Source: an uncultured Spirochaetales bacterium
Lineage (GTDB): Bacteria; Spirochaetota; Spirochaetia; Sphaerochaetales; Sphaerochaetaceae
Assembly: GCA_934247875.1 (NCBI GenBank)
Contig: CAKQJZ010000040.1
Span: forward strand, 1-17,978
Length of the DNA stretch: 17,978 bases
Direction of reading: 5' to 3'
A program made the translations under genes and the position numbers. The notes under the pieces are model-generated. The model ran no database searches, was not told the DNA's origin, and saw only the letters and a list, made by a program, of their open reading frames with translations. This document shows, in pieces, positions 5,931 to 13,201 of the stretch (positions are counted from its first letter, which is position 1; the number at the start of each line of letters is the position of its first letter).

Positions 5931-6494
5931 CTACCTATATTCCCAATCAGTCCCATCAAGCACAAGCTTACCATCGAAGTAATCCTGCACAGAGAACGCC
6001 CATACCCATTTGCATGAAAGAGTCTTGATATCGCTATAGATTCCATACTTCATCATCAAGCGATAAACGAGCATAGCGAGGTTTTTATCGCTAAGTGGCA
6101 TAATTACCTCAAGCGCCCTGTACCTGTCCTCAGTAAGCATTTTTTGCCCCTTCTGCGCCGCTCTGAACTCGTCCTCAAAGAAGCCAAGCTCATTGTATTT
6201 ATAATCAGTGACCGCAAGCTTTCTATGAACATAGATATCTCGCATAGCGCGGTTCCTGATCTCTATGATATCGCCTGCCCTCACCTTTGAGCCTTCATTG
6301 AAATCAAAAATCTCGCTCCACATCTGGTCAAGATTTCTCAAGACTTCTTCATCGCTTTCAACCTTGAACTCCAAAGCCCTATCAATGATTGTGCCATCGC
6401 TCAATGCATTGAAGTCTGTCCTTTCTAGAAGCACTCCTGTCGCTTCCATCAATGCTATTTTTCTTCCTACAAATTCATTTGTTCTTGAAGACAT
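5931..6494 (-). CDS. Hypothetical 187-aa soluble protein
   Basis: I do not recognise this protein. It has 187 residues, with no signal peptide and no membrane segment. The sequence is evenly charged and looks globular: a helical N-terminal region (VGRKIALMEATGVLLERTDF), then DEEVLRNLDQMWSEIFDF, and a C-terminal part rich in Trp and Tyr (CKWVWAFSVQDYFDGKLVLD). The start at 6494 has AAAGGA about 9 bases upstream. It is the last gene of the - strand cluster that begins at 7366 and is separated from the 33-aa gene by about 130 bases without a clear gene. Lying directly against the phage-like module, it may be phage or island cargo. Confidence 0.6.
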   Translation of the reverse strand: MSSRTNEFVGRKIALMEATGVLLERTDFNALSDGTIIDRALEFKVESDEEVLRNLDQMWSEIFDFNEGSKVRAGDIIEIRNRAMRDIYVHRKLAVTDYKYNELGFFEDEFRAAQKGQKMLTEDRYRALEVIMPLSDKNLAMLVYRLMMKYGIYSDIKTLSCKWVWAFSVQDYFDGKLVLDGTDWEYR

Positions 6495-6623
6495 GTTTAT
6501 TTTTCCTTTCTATTATTTTTTATCTTTCAAAAAGTCTCTTGATTCTCATTTTCCTTTCTTTCTAAAACTCAAAAAACTTTTTTGGCCTTATTTAGATGTA
6601 TATAAATGATTCTTTCAATATGC

Positions 6624-6725
6624 TTATTTAGATATAGAAATCAGAATTATCTTTAAAACTACATTTACAACTATTAAAAACGCTGCAACTTTAATCATAG
6701 CCATAATTAATTCATCTCTTGACAT
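6624..6725 (-). CDS. Putative 33-aa single-TM microprotein
   Basis: An open frame of 33 codons encodes a short charged N-terminus (MSRDELIMAMIK) followed by about 18 strongly hydrophobic residues (VAAFLIVVNVVLKIILISIS) and a Lys end. The composition is that of a single-span membrane peptide. A weak AAAAGG lies about 12 bases before the ATG, which is longer than ideal. It lies between the 53-aa and 187-aa genes on the same strand. The regular hydrophobic pattern argues for a real gene, but the size and weak initiation signal leave doubt. Small membrane toxins, phage regulatory peptides and chance frames can all look like this. Confidence 0.42.
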   Translation of the reverse strand: MSRDELIMAMIKVAAFLIVVNVVLKIILISISK

Positions 6726-6752
6726 TTCACATTAAATCCTTTTAAATTTAAT

Positions 6753-6780
6753 GTACTAGAAGGGGCTAGCCTTCTAGTAC
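6753..6780. repeat. Perfect 11-bp inverted repeat with 6-base loop
   Basis: GTACTAGAAGG (6753-6763) is the exact reverse complement of CCTTCTAGTAC (6770-6780), around GGCTAG. It begins 6 bases past the stop of the 53-aa gene and precedes the 33-aa gene. No T-run follows on either strand, so it is not a standard terminator. It may be an mRNA processing or stability hairpin, an attenuator, or a protein-binding palindrome. Confidence 0.85.
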
Positions 6781-6786
6781 AAATCA

Positions 6787-6948
6787 TTAGTGACATATCA
6801 GAATTTTAATAATCCTGATAGCTGTTGCAATTACACAGTGCAACACTGTTCCGATTTCACCTGCAAGAATGCTGATTAGAATATCCTTGCAGATGTCTCT
6901 TAACGATATGGGATTATCGTTTAAGAGATTTATTTTTTTCTTATCCAT
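6787..6948 (-). CDS. 53-aa hydrophobic-tailed small protein
   Basis: The start is ATG 6948, chosen over an in-frame upstream start at 6996 because GGAGG (6957-6961) lies 8 bases before it. The 53-residue product has a basic and polar N-terminus (MDKKKINLLNDNPISLRDIC). A hydrophobic, probably membrane-associated C-terminal region follows (about 24-52, ILISILAGEIGTVLHCVIAT, then AIRIIKILICH). The start lies 4 bases after the stop of the 81-aa gene, and its ribosome binding site overlaps the end of that gene, so the two are an operon. I do not recognise a family. Confidence 0.6.
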   Translation of the reverse strand: MDKKKINLLNDNPISLRDICKDILISILAGEIGTVLHCVIATAIRIIKILICH

Positions 6949-6952
6949 TTTG

Positions 6953-7198
6953 TTAACCTCCTTGGATAAGTTTATATTTCCCTTGAATAATAACATACTT
7001 AGCTTTCGAAAGAGACCTTGCCCAGCTATTTACGCTATCCTCTTCAACATTGGGATAAAAAAGCACAATATAGCTGCTACTTGCTAGCTTTTCTTTAAGC
7101 TCTTTTTCGTTTTCAGGGAGAAAAAGCTCTCCTGTTTTTAAAGAAAATGAGGGTGCATCAAATTGCTCCCTCATCTTGTCTTTCTTAAATAGACTCAT
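6953..7198 (-). CDS. 81-aa hypothetical protein of the small-gene operon
   Basis: The protein has 81 residues and I do not recognise it. It starts with a basic stretch (MSLFKKDKMREQF), followed by a charged helix (ENEKELKEKLASS), a hydrophobic beta-like strand (SYIVLFYPN) and a second strand (KYVIIQGKYKLIQ). This could be a small alpha/beta domain. The ATG lies 3 bases after the stop of the zinc-ribbon gene (TAAGTAATG) and no separate ribosome binding site is clear, so translation is probably coupled to that gene. Confidence 0.58.
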   Translation of the reverse strand: MSLFKKDKMREQFDAPSFSLKTGELFLPENEKELKEKLASSSYIVLFYPNVEEDSVNSWARSLSKAKYVIIQGKYKLIQGG

Positions 7199-7201
7199 TA
7201 C

Positions 7202-7366
7202 TTATTTAGAAAGCTTAGCGTTGCATTCCTTGCAAACCTTAACTTTAGCACCATCTACTTCTTTCTCGTATAGGCACTTAATAGCGGATCTCTTGCAAAC
7301 TGGGCAAACTGCTCTGCCGTTGTTGAACTGGTCTCTGATACCTGTTCCTCTATGTGCTTTGGACAT
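7202..7366 (-). CDS. 54-aa zinc-ribbon protein
   Basis: The protein has 54 residues. A basic N-terminus (MSKAHRGTGIRDQFNNGR) leads into two knuckles, CPVC at residues 21-24 and CKEC at 45-48, which could bind one zinc in a ribbon fold. A third region, CLYEKEVDGAKVKV, lies between them. The start at 7366 has AAGGAG (7373-7378 on the opposite strand) 6 bases upstream, and a strong promoter lies at 7397-7425. It is the first gene of the - strand cluster. Small basic zinc ribbons of this shape occur in phages and mobile elements and probably bind nucleic acid or protein. I cannot name a specific family. Confidence 0.72.
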   Translation of the reverse strand: MSKAHRGTGIRDQFNNGRAVCPVCKRSAIKCLYEKEVDGAKVKVCKECNAKLSK

Positions 7367-7396
7367 GGCTTACTCCTTAATTAATTTCAAATGTTG

Positions 7397-7425
7397 ATTT
7401 TACATTTGATAGTTCCCATAGTCAA
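7397..7425 (-). promoter_or_regulatory. Promoter of the zinc-ribbon small-gene operon
   Basis: Read on the - strand, TTGACT (7425-7420) is followed by a 17-base spacer and TAAAAT (7402-7397). This is close to the sigma-70 consensus. It implies a leader of about 24 bases before ATG 7366, enough for the AAGGAG ribosome binding site. Confidence 0.72.
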
Positions 7426-7469
7426 TATAGCTGTTAATTACTTTTGCCATCAATGAAAGAAAACAAATA

Positions 7470-7498
7470 TTGCCAAATATTCAAACAAATGTGATAAT
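7470..7498 (+). promoter_or_regulatory. Promoter of the AAA+/DUF4143 gene
   Basis: TTGCCA (7470-7475), a 17-base spacer and GATAAT (7493-7498) form a good sigma-70-type promoter pointing at ATG 7556. Transcription would begin near 7505, inside the palindromic repeats that follow. It is divergent from the small-gene operon promoter about 45 bases away. Confidence 0.66.
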
Positions 7499-7500
7499 TT

Positions 7501-7540
7501 ACTCAATAGATTGAGTTAAATTACTCAATAGACTGAGTAA
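7501..7540. promoter_or_regulatory. Two tandem palindromic operators in the ATPase gene leader
   Basis: ACTCAAT-AG-ATTGAGT (7501-7516) is a perfect inverted repeat. TTACTCA-ATAGAC-TGAGTAA (7521-7540) is a second with the same core. Their centres are 22 bases apart, about two helical turns, so two repressor dimers could bind the same face. They begin directly after the -10 element, which fits steric repression of the ATPase gene. The repressor is not identifiable in this window. Confidence 0.72.
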
Positions 7541-7555
7541 ATTTTAAAGGAATAT

Positions 7556-8755
7556 ATGGAAAGAACCAAATACACTAGTCTAATTAAAAGCAGATTGAAA
7601 GAAAAAAGGCGCTTCATTGAAGTAGTAGCAGGGCCTCGACAGGTTGGCAAAAGCACAATCATTGCTGATATAATCCCTACACTCACTTGTCCATATATAA
7701 ATGAGAGTGCCGATGATGTTTTTTCATCTAGCGATAGCTGGATAACTTCCATTTGGGAAAGAGCAAGAATACTGGAAAAGCAACATGGAGAAGCAATTAT
7801 AATAATTGATGAAATTCAAAAACTAAGAAACTGGAGTGTAATAATCAAGAAATTCTGGGATGAAGATAAAAGGCAAGGCAACAACATAAAAGTCCTACTT
7901 TCAGGCTCTTCTCGTCTCTTGTTAATGAAAGGCATTTCAGAGTCACTCCAAGGACGCTTCGAACTAATCCAAGTCCCACATTGGTCGTTTCAGGAGATGA
8001 AAGATGTCTTTGGAACGACATTAGATGAATTCATATATTTTGGCTCTTATCCAGGGCCAGCTGAGCTGATTGGAGATGAAAAGCGATGGAAGACATACAT
8101 ACGGGATTCAATTGTCGAAGCAAGCCTGACACGAGATATAATCATGTTAACACCTCTCCAGAAGCCTGCTCTTCTTAGACAGCTACTAGAACTTGGGTCA
8201 TATTATTCCAGTCAGATACTGCCTTTTGATCATATGCTTGGCCAATTAAGTGATGCAGGGAACACTACTACTCTCGCCTCTTATCTAGAACTATTAAGAC
8301 AATGCGGGCTCTTAACTGGACTACAAAAGTACTCAGGAAGCGAAATCAGGAAAAGAGCATCTTCTCCAAAACTTCAAGTCTTCAATAATGCACTGATGAG
8401 TGCAAGATACGCAAAGGGATTTGAAGAGTCAAAAAACGATTCGGCTCTTTGGGGAAGGCTCGTCGAATCTGCAATTGGCTCACACTTAATTAATTCTATA
8501 ATCGGAGAAGGGGCATCTCTTGGATATTGGAGAGATGGATCAGATGAAGTCGATTTTGTTTTATACAACGCCAATAAAATTGCTGCATTTGAAATTAAGA
8601 GCGGAAACAAGCCTTATGGCAAGGGAATAGAAGCATTCAGAAAAAGATTTCCAGATAGCCATGTGTATACTGTCTCATACAAAAGCACTTCAGGAAGCGC
8701 AGTAATAGGAGCTGAAGAATTCTTAACTCAGAATCCGATGGTTTATTTACAATAA
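7556..8755 (+). CDS. AAA+ ATPase with C-terminal DUF4143 nuclease-like domain
   Basis: The protein has 399 residues, a usual length for this large, poorly understood family of prokaryotic ATPases. Walker A is GPRQVGKST at residues 26-34, Walker B IIIIDE at 81-86, and a sensor-like strand VLLSGSSRLLL follows at about 120. The C-terminal region holds D-E-V-D (330-333) and E-I-K (346-348), the spacing of a PD-(D/E)XK nuclease-like fold as in DUF4143; the acidic and lysine residues are all present. AAAGG lies 5 bases before ATG 7556. The gene has its own promoter and tandem operators and no co-directional partner upstream. Proteins of this type are often mobile, and proposed roles include toxin-like or defence-like functions, but none is established. 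Confidence 0.86.
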   Translation: MERTKYTSLIKSRLKEKRRFIEVVAGPRQVGKSTIIADIIPTLTCPYINESADDVFSSSDSWITSIWERARILEKQHGEAIIIIDEIQKLRNWSVIIKKFWDEDKRQGNNIKVLLSGSSRLLLMKGISESLQGRFELIQVPHWSFQEMKDVFGTTLDEFIYFGSYPGPAELIGDEKRWKTYIRDSIVEASLTRDIIMLTPLQKPALLRQLLELGSYYSSQILPFDHMLGQLSDAGNTTTLASYLELLRQCGLLTGLQKYSGSEIRKRASSPKLQVFNNALMSARYAKGFEESKNDSALWGRLVESAIGSHLINSIIGEGASLGYWRDGSDEVDFVLYNANKIAAFEIKSGNKPYGKGIEAFRKRFPDSHVYTVSYKSTSGSAVIGAEEFLTQNPMVYLQ

Positions 8756-8781
8756 AATTTCATTTTTTATCTCTGTTTTCA

Positions 8782-8810
8782 TTTACATGCTTTCATATTT
8801 AACTTATAAA
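8782..8810 (+). promoter_or_regulatory. Promoter of the potABC operon
   Basis: TTTACA (8782-8787), a 17-base spacer and TATAAA (8805-8810) make a near-consensus sigma-70-type promoter. The start would lie near 8817, followed by AGGAGGAG before ATG 8847. Confidence 0.72.
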
Positions 8811-8846
8811 AGATTGAGGATTAACAATCAGTTATAGGAGGAGACT

Positions 8847-10001
8847 ATGGAAGCTCTTTCAAATAAGCCTAAAAAAGGCGTAGCTGTAACGGTGTCACAT
8901 GTATCTAGAGGCTATGAAGATGGCTTTAAGGCACTAGATGATGTAAGCATGAAGATTGAAAAAGGAGAGTTCTTCTCGCTTTTAGGGCCATCTGGATGTG
9001 GAAAAACAACCCTTCTTAGAATAATCGCAGGATTCGATAGTCCAGATAAAGGTGAAGTTCTTTTCGATGATAAGAACATTCTCCCTCTTCCTCCTGAGAA
9101 GAGAGACAGCAATACAGTCTTCCAGACCTATGCTCTCTTTCCTCACCTCACAGTCTTTGACAACATCGCGTTCCCACTAAAACTCAAGAAGACTCCAAAG
9201 AAAGAGATTGAAGAGAGAGTTGAGAAATATCTCCATTTAATCCAGCTTGAAGAGCATAAAGACAAAAAGCCTAGCCAGCTATCTGGAGGCCAGAAGCAGC
9301 GAGTAGCTATTGCACGTGCGCTGATTGACGAGCCTTCTGTGCTTTTGCTAGATGAACCTCTTTCTGCACTTGATGCAAAGCTAAGACAGAATCTATTGAT
9401 TGAACTAGACGAGATTCATGATAAAGTCGGAATCACATTCATATATGTAACTCATGACCAATCTGAAGCTCTTTCTGTTTCAGATAGAATCGCTGTAATG
9501 AACCATGGAAAGGCACTCCAGATCGGAACTCCATATGAAATATATGAAGCACCTGCTACAGAGTTTGTTGCAAGATTCATTGGTGAGACAAATATATTCG
9601 AATGCACTGTCCTTGAAAGCAAGAAGGCAGGAGACGAGTATATGATGCTAGTCGATGTTCCAGCTCTAGGCTCAAAAGTCTGGGTTACAGATTATGATGA
9701 GATGGAAATAGGTGCTAAGCTTCAGTTCACTATCAGACCTGAGAAGATTCAGATAGTGCTTAAAGAAGAAGCAGTGCTCACCAAAGATGAGCATAGAAAT
9801 GTATTCCATGGCTTTGTTGAAGAGCCTGTATACTCAGGCTTCCAGTCAAAGTTCTATGTAAAGCTCGATAATGGCACAATCGTCAAAGTATTCAAGCAGC
9901 ATACTACTTATCTTGATGATGGACCTGAGATTGAATGGAAAGATAAAGTAACAATAATGTGGCGAGCTATTGATGGCTACCTAGTTAAGGAGCGTGACTA
10001 A
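8847..10001 (+). CDS. potA: Spermidine/putrescine ABC transporter ATP-binding protein
   Basis: The protein has 384 residues and hydrolyses ATP to power polyamine import through the PotB-PotC channel on the cytoplasmic face of the inner membrane. All ABC motifs are intact: Walker A GPSGCGKTT (47-55), Q-loop Gln93, signature LSGGQ (145-149), Walker B VLLLDE (165-170) and switch His203 in VTHD. The ERVEKYL and PSQLSGGQKQR context and the C-terminal TOBE-like domain (about 290-380, FTIRPEKI) are typical of PotA and related CUT1-like ATPases. The ribosome binding site is AGGAGGAG. The stop overlaps the potB start (TAATG at 9999-10003). The neighbouring two permeases support the polyamine assignment, although other type I ABC importers share this layout. 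Confidence 0.93.
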   Translation: MEALSNKPKKGVAVTVSHVSRGYEDGFKALDDVSMKIEKGEFFSLLGPSGCGKTTLLRIIAGFDSPDKGEVLFDDKNILPLPPEKRDSNTVFQTYALFPHLTVFDNIAFPLKLKKTPKKEIEERVEKYLHLIQLEEHKDKKPSQLSGGQKQRVAIARALIDEPSVLLLDEPLSALDAKLRQNLLIELDEIHDKVGITFIYVTHDQSEALSVSDRIAVMNHGKALQIGTPYEIYEAPATEFVARFIGETNIFECTVLESKKAGDEYMMLVDVPALGSKVWVTDYDEMEIGAKLQFTIRPEKIQIVLKEEAVLTKDEHRNVFHGFVEEPVYSGFQSKFYVKLDNGTIVKVFKQHTTYLDDGPEIEWKDKVTIMWRAIDGYLVKERD

Positions 10002-10936
10002 TGGGAAGGCGCCTTGATAAGAAAAGAAGCAGAAGACTTGGCTACATGTACTCATCGCCTATGGGTATCTGGTTCACAGTATTCTTTGTCATTCCGCTTC
10101 TTATTATCATAACCTACTCTTTCTTAGAGAAAGGATTATATGGTGGCGTTGTAAATAAGTTCTCGCTTGGAGCCTATAAAAGCATGTTCAAGTCTAGCTT
10201 CATGCTTGTAACTCTCAGAACTCTATGGATCAGCGTCTTATCAACTGCAATATGCATATTCATTGCGATTCCTTGTGGCTATGCAATGGCAAGAAAGAAA
10301 AAGCATCAGACATTCTTCTTAGCTGCTGTAATCATTCCTTTCTGGACTAACAGCCTAATCAGAATCTATTCATGGATCAACATTCTCTCAACAGATGGAT
10401 TCTTGAATAATCTGCTTTTAAAGCTGCATATAATAACTTCACCGCTTTCACTTATATACAACCAAGGAGCTGTAATACTTGTTCTTGTATATATGTTCCT
10501 GCCTTTTGCTATTCTTCCGCTCTTTACAATCATCGACAAGTTTGATTTCTCACTATTAGATGCAGCACGTGATTTAGGCGCAACTAAGCTTGAAGCGATA
10601 CTTCTTGTAATGCTTCCTAATATAAAGAGTGGAATAACAACATCACTAGTATTCACATTCATCCCTATCTTTGGTTCTTATACAGTACCGCTCTTAGTCG
10701 GTGGAATGGATTCAACTATGGTTGGAAATATCATTGTAGATCAGGTTCAGAAGACCCGTAACTGGCCTTTAGCTGCAGCATTCTCTGTAATTCTTACAGC
10801 ACTCTCTATGATAGGAGTGCTCTGGATGATGTCTGCTAGCTCTAAAGAAGAAGAGAAGAGCAAGAGCATACCAAGTGCGAAGCGAGTAGCACTCAATGTC
10901 AAAAAACACCACGCAGAAGGAGGGACAAAGCGATGA
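10001..10936 (+). CDS. potB: Spermidine/putrescine ABC transporter permease
   Basis: The protein has 311 residues with about six membrane segments, beginning at residues 15-42 (MGIWFTVFFVIPLLIIITYS). The cytoplasmic EAA loop that docks on PotA is visible at about 188-208 (LLDAARDLGATKLEAILLVM). The extracytoplasmic YGGVVNKFSLGAYKSMF region and PFWTNSLIRIYSW segment are characteristic of PotB. The basic N-terminus is slightly extended, and the C-terminal tail is charged (KEEEKSKSIPSAKR). The start overlaps the potA stop and the end overlaps the potC start (ATGA), so all three are co-translated. Confidence 0.92.
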   Translation: MGRRLDKKRSRRLGYMYSSPMGIWFTVFFVIPLLIIITYSFLEKGLYGGVVNKFSLGAYKSMFKSSFMLVTLRTLWISVLSTAICIFIAIPCGYAMARKKKHQTFFLAAVIIPFWTNSLIRIYSWINILSTDGFLNNLLLKLHIITSPLSLIYNQGAVILVLVYMFLPFAILPLFTIIDKFDFSLLDAARDLGATKLEAILLVMLPNIKSGITTSLVFTFIPIFGSYTVPLLVGGMDSTMVGNIIVDQVQKTRNWPLAAAFSVILTALSMIGVLWMMSASSKEEEKSKSIPSAKRVALNVKKHHAEGGTKR

Positions 10937-11751
10937 GAGAAGATAAACCTAAATACTATGCAACTAATAGAACCAAGCTATTCTCATACTCTTCGCTTAT
11001 GCTCTATTTCACGCTGTTCTTTCTCTTCCTGCCTCTGTTTGTTGTAGTCTTCTACTCATTCAACAACACTAAAGGAATGATTTGGGGAGGCTTCTCTCTC
11101 AGATGGTATAAAGAGCTATTCACATCCTCTCCTGAGCTTTGGAGCGCATTCTTCAATTCTATCCTGATTGCACTGACTAGCTCTCTTTTAGCAACAGTGC
11201 TTGGCACATTAGCTTCGATTGCTATCAAGTGGTATGATTTCAAGCTCAAGAAGTATATTTCGCTTATCAGCTACCTTCCAATGATTCTTCCAGAAGTAAT
11301 CATAGGTATTTCAATGCTGATATTCTTCTCAGCTATCAACATGAGGCTTGGAAAGCTGACAATCTTCATAGCTCATACAACCTTCAACTTGCCATTTGTA
11401 GTCATGATGGTAAGTGCAAGGCTTGATGAATTTGATTACTCGACAGTTGAAGCTGCGCGCGACTTAGGCGCTAATGAGCGAGAGACACTATTCAAAGTCA
11501 TTATCCCATCTATAGCACCTGCAATCGCATCATCTCTTTTGATCAGCGTAACAATGAGCTTAGAGGATTTTGTAATCACATTCTTCGTCTCAGGTCCAGG
11601 CTCCTCTACTCTGCCGCTCTATGTCTATTCATCAATCAGATATGGTGTCAGCCCTGTAATCAATGCACTCTCATTTGTAATGATTCTAGGAACACTGCTG
11701 CTTACATGCATTTTCCGCAAATTCTTGAAGACAATTGCAGCATCAGCATAG
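10933..11751 (+). CDS. potC: Spermidine/putrescine ABC transporter permease
   Basis: The protein has 272 residues, a usual PotC length. About six membrane segments start at residues 20-42 (LMLYFTLFFLFLPLFVVVFY). The PotC-type FSLRWYKELF motif follows the first, and the EAA loop is EAARDLGANERETLFKVIIP (about 172-191). The SLEDFVITFFVSGPGSSTLP segment is typical of PotC. It pairs with PotB to form the inner-membrane channel. The start overlaps the potB stop by 4 bases, and AGGAGGGAC upstream serves as ribosome binding site. A potD gene for the substrate-binding protein would be expected next but is not found. Confidence 0.92.
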   Translation: MREDKPKYYATNRTKLFSYSSLMLYFTLFFLFLPLFVVVFYSFNNTKGMIWGGFSLRWYKELFTSSPELWSAFFNSILIALTSSLLATVLGTLASIAIKWYDFKLKKYISLISYLPMILPEVIIGISMLIFFSAINMRLGKLTIFIAHTTFNLPFVVMMVSARLDEFDYSTVEAARDLGANERETLFKVIIPSIAPAIASSLLISVTMSLEDFVITFFVSGPGSSTLPLYVYSSIRYGVSPVINALSFVMILGTLLLTCIFRKFLKTIAASA

Positions 11752-11788
11752 CTACACACAAACTCCACGTTGGATTTTGCCATCTTTG

Positions 11789-11817
11789 TTGACCATAAGT
11801 GAAGATAAATCTAAATT
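11789..11817 (+). promoter_or_regulatory. Promoter of the FKBP-type isomerase gene
   Basis: TTGACC (11789-11794), a 17-base spacer and TAAATT (11812-11817) form a plausible sigma-70-type promoter, so this gene need not depend on the pot operon. A weak purine-rich AAAAGGAAA precedes ATG 11853. Confidence 0.6.
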
Positions 11818-11852
11818 TAGAATAAGAACAAAATAAAAAAAAGGAAATATAG

Positions 11853-13151
11853 ATGAAAAAAACAAAAACACTCGTACTAATGTTGGTTTTCCTTCTCCTC
11901 TCACTTTCTCTTTTCGCACAGGGTGCAAAAGAAATCAGTGAAAGCGAGAATCTTATCAAGGTTATTTCTGTAACAACTGATGAAGACCATTTAGATATCC
12001 TCGGTCTGAATAGCTATGGCCAGGAGGTTCTATACCACACAACAGATAACACTGTTTCACGTTTTAGTCTCAACCAGTTCGGAACTGGCGACTACCTAGC
12101 TATAAAAGATACAGGCATGGCTACAATGTCTATCCCTGCACAGATGACAGCAACTGAAATCAGATGCGTTACACTCGCTGTTAATCTTGGTCTTGTTGGT
12201 TCAAAGATTGAAGGCGAAGCTGAGAGGCCAGCAGAGAATGCTAACGTAGCACTTGCAAACATCAACATGGACGATATGTTTGAGCGTTTCAACTACTCTT
12301 ATGGATACCTCACAATGGAGAACTTCCTAGACCAGGGAATCATTCCAAACGCTGCATACTTCGCACGTGGCGCAATTGACGCAGCTTCATTTTTTGATAT
12401 GCCTGAGACTCTATATGAGCTAGCTGACCTCAATAGCTATATCGAGACATATGTAAATAATTACTATAACGCAGGCGTTGTTACTGAAGTTGGCGACTAT
12501 GTAAGCACACTTGATGAACTTATGGCTCTTGAAGTAAGCGATGATGATGTTAATAGATTCTCATATGCATATGGCTTCTTAACAACTTATGAGCTGATTT
12601 ACTCTGGTATCGACATCAGAGGAGAAGCTTATGCATCTGGCCTTCTTGATGCATGCTTCAGCGCAAGAAGCCTCTTCACACAGGAAGAGATGGAAGCAAA
12701 TATCGAAGCATATGCAACATACCTTCAGGATACATACAACGAGTATATGGCACAGCTTTCAGAAGACAATCTGAAAGAAGCTAATCGGTTCCTTGCAGAC
12801 AATAAGACAAAAGAAGGCATCGTTACATTAGACTCAGGTGTACAGCTTGAATACACATTCAGAGATTCAACTTCTACAACAAGCCCAACAGCTGCAGATA
12901 CAATCAATGTAGACTATACTCTCCGCACACTTGATGGCACAGTACTAGATCAGGGCACTGGAGTTGATTTCCCACTCACTTCTCTTATCGAAGGCTTTGT
13001 TGATGCTGCTGTAAACATGCATGTTGGTGATACTGTAGTTGCATATATCCCACCAGAGCTTGGCTATGGCGAGAATGGTTCAAGCGCAGTAGAGCCTAAT
13101 AAGCTTCTGATCTTCGATATCACTCTTAACTCTATCGTGACAGCTGAATAA
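11853..13151 (+). CDS. Exported FKBP-type peptidyl-prolyl cis-trans isomerase
   Basis: The protein has 432 residues. It probably folds exported proteins in the periplasm by isomerising X-Pro bonds. The signal peptide is KKTKTLVLMLVFLLLSLSLF with cleavage near AQGA, a spirochaete-like junction. Residues about 30-130 form an unrecognised domain. Two similar helical blocks follow (RFNYSYGYLTMENFLDQGI and RFSYAYGFLTTYELIYSGI), both like the FKBP_N dimerisation segment. The C-terminal 110 residues are the FKBP domain: VDYTLRTLDGTVLDQG, SLIEGFVDAA, HVGDTVVAYIPPELGYGENG. The active-site Asp after VL and the Tyr in LGYG are kept. The usual Trp is replaced by Phe, as in many bacterial FKBPs. It follows potC by about 100 bases with its own promoter and ends in a strong terminator. 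Confidence 0.9.
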   Translation: MKKTKTLVLMLVFLLLSLSLFAQGAKEISESENLIKVISVTTDEDHLDILGLNSYGQEVLYHTTDNTVSRFSLNQFGTGDYLAIKDTGMATMSIPAQMTATEIRCVTLAVNLGLVGSKIEGEAERPAENANVALANINMDDMFERFNYSYGYLTMENFLDQGIIPNAAYFARGAIDAASFFDMPETLYELADLNSYIETYVNNYYNAGVVTEVGDYVSTLDELMALEVSDDDVNRFSYAYGFLTTYELIYSGIDIRGEAYASGLLDACFSARSLFTQEEMEANIEAYATYLQDTYNEYMAQLSEDNLKEANRFLADNKTKEGIVTLDSGVQLEYTFRDSTSTTSPTAADTINVDYTLRTLDGTVLDQGTGVDFPLTSLIEGFVDAAVNMHVGDTVVAYIPPELGYGENGSSAVEPNKLLIFDITLNSIVTAE

Positions 13152-13171
13152 TAGCTGAAGCTGATTATACT

Positions 13172-13201
13172 TGCTCCTTCTTTAAAAGAGGGAGCATTTT
13201 T
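13172..13201 (+). terminator. Intrinsic terminator after the FKBP gene
   Basis: TGCTCCTTCTT (13172-13182) pairs with AAGAGGGAGCA (13186-13196), with one G-T pair and a 3-base loop, followed by TTTTT (13197-13201). This is a classical Rho-independent terminator 20 bases after the stop. Confidence 0.9.

Noticed and set aside
6265..6609. 114-codon open frame on the + strand
   Set aside because: Mostly antisense to the 187-aa gene, which has the better ribosome binding site and a plausible protein composition; the product here is Ser/Leu/Phe-rich, as expected of an antisense frame.
7176..7397. 73-codon open frame on the + strand
   Set aside because: Antisense to the zinc-ribbon gene, whose Cys pairs, ribosome binding site and promoter are clear.
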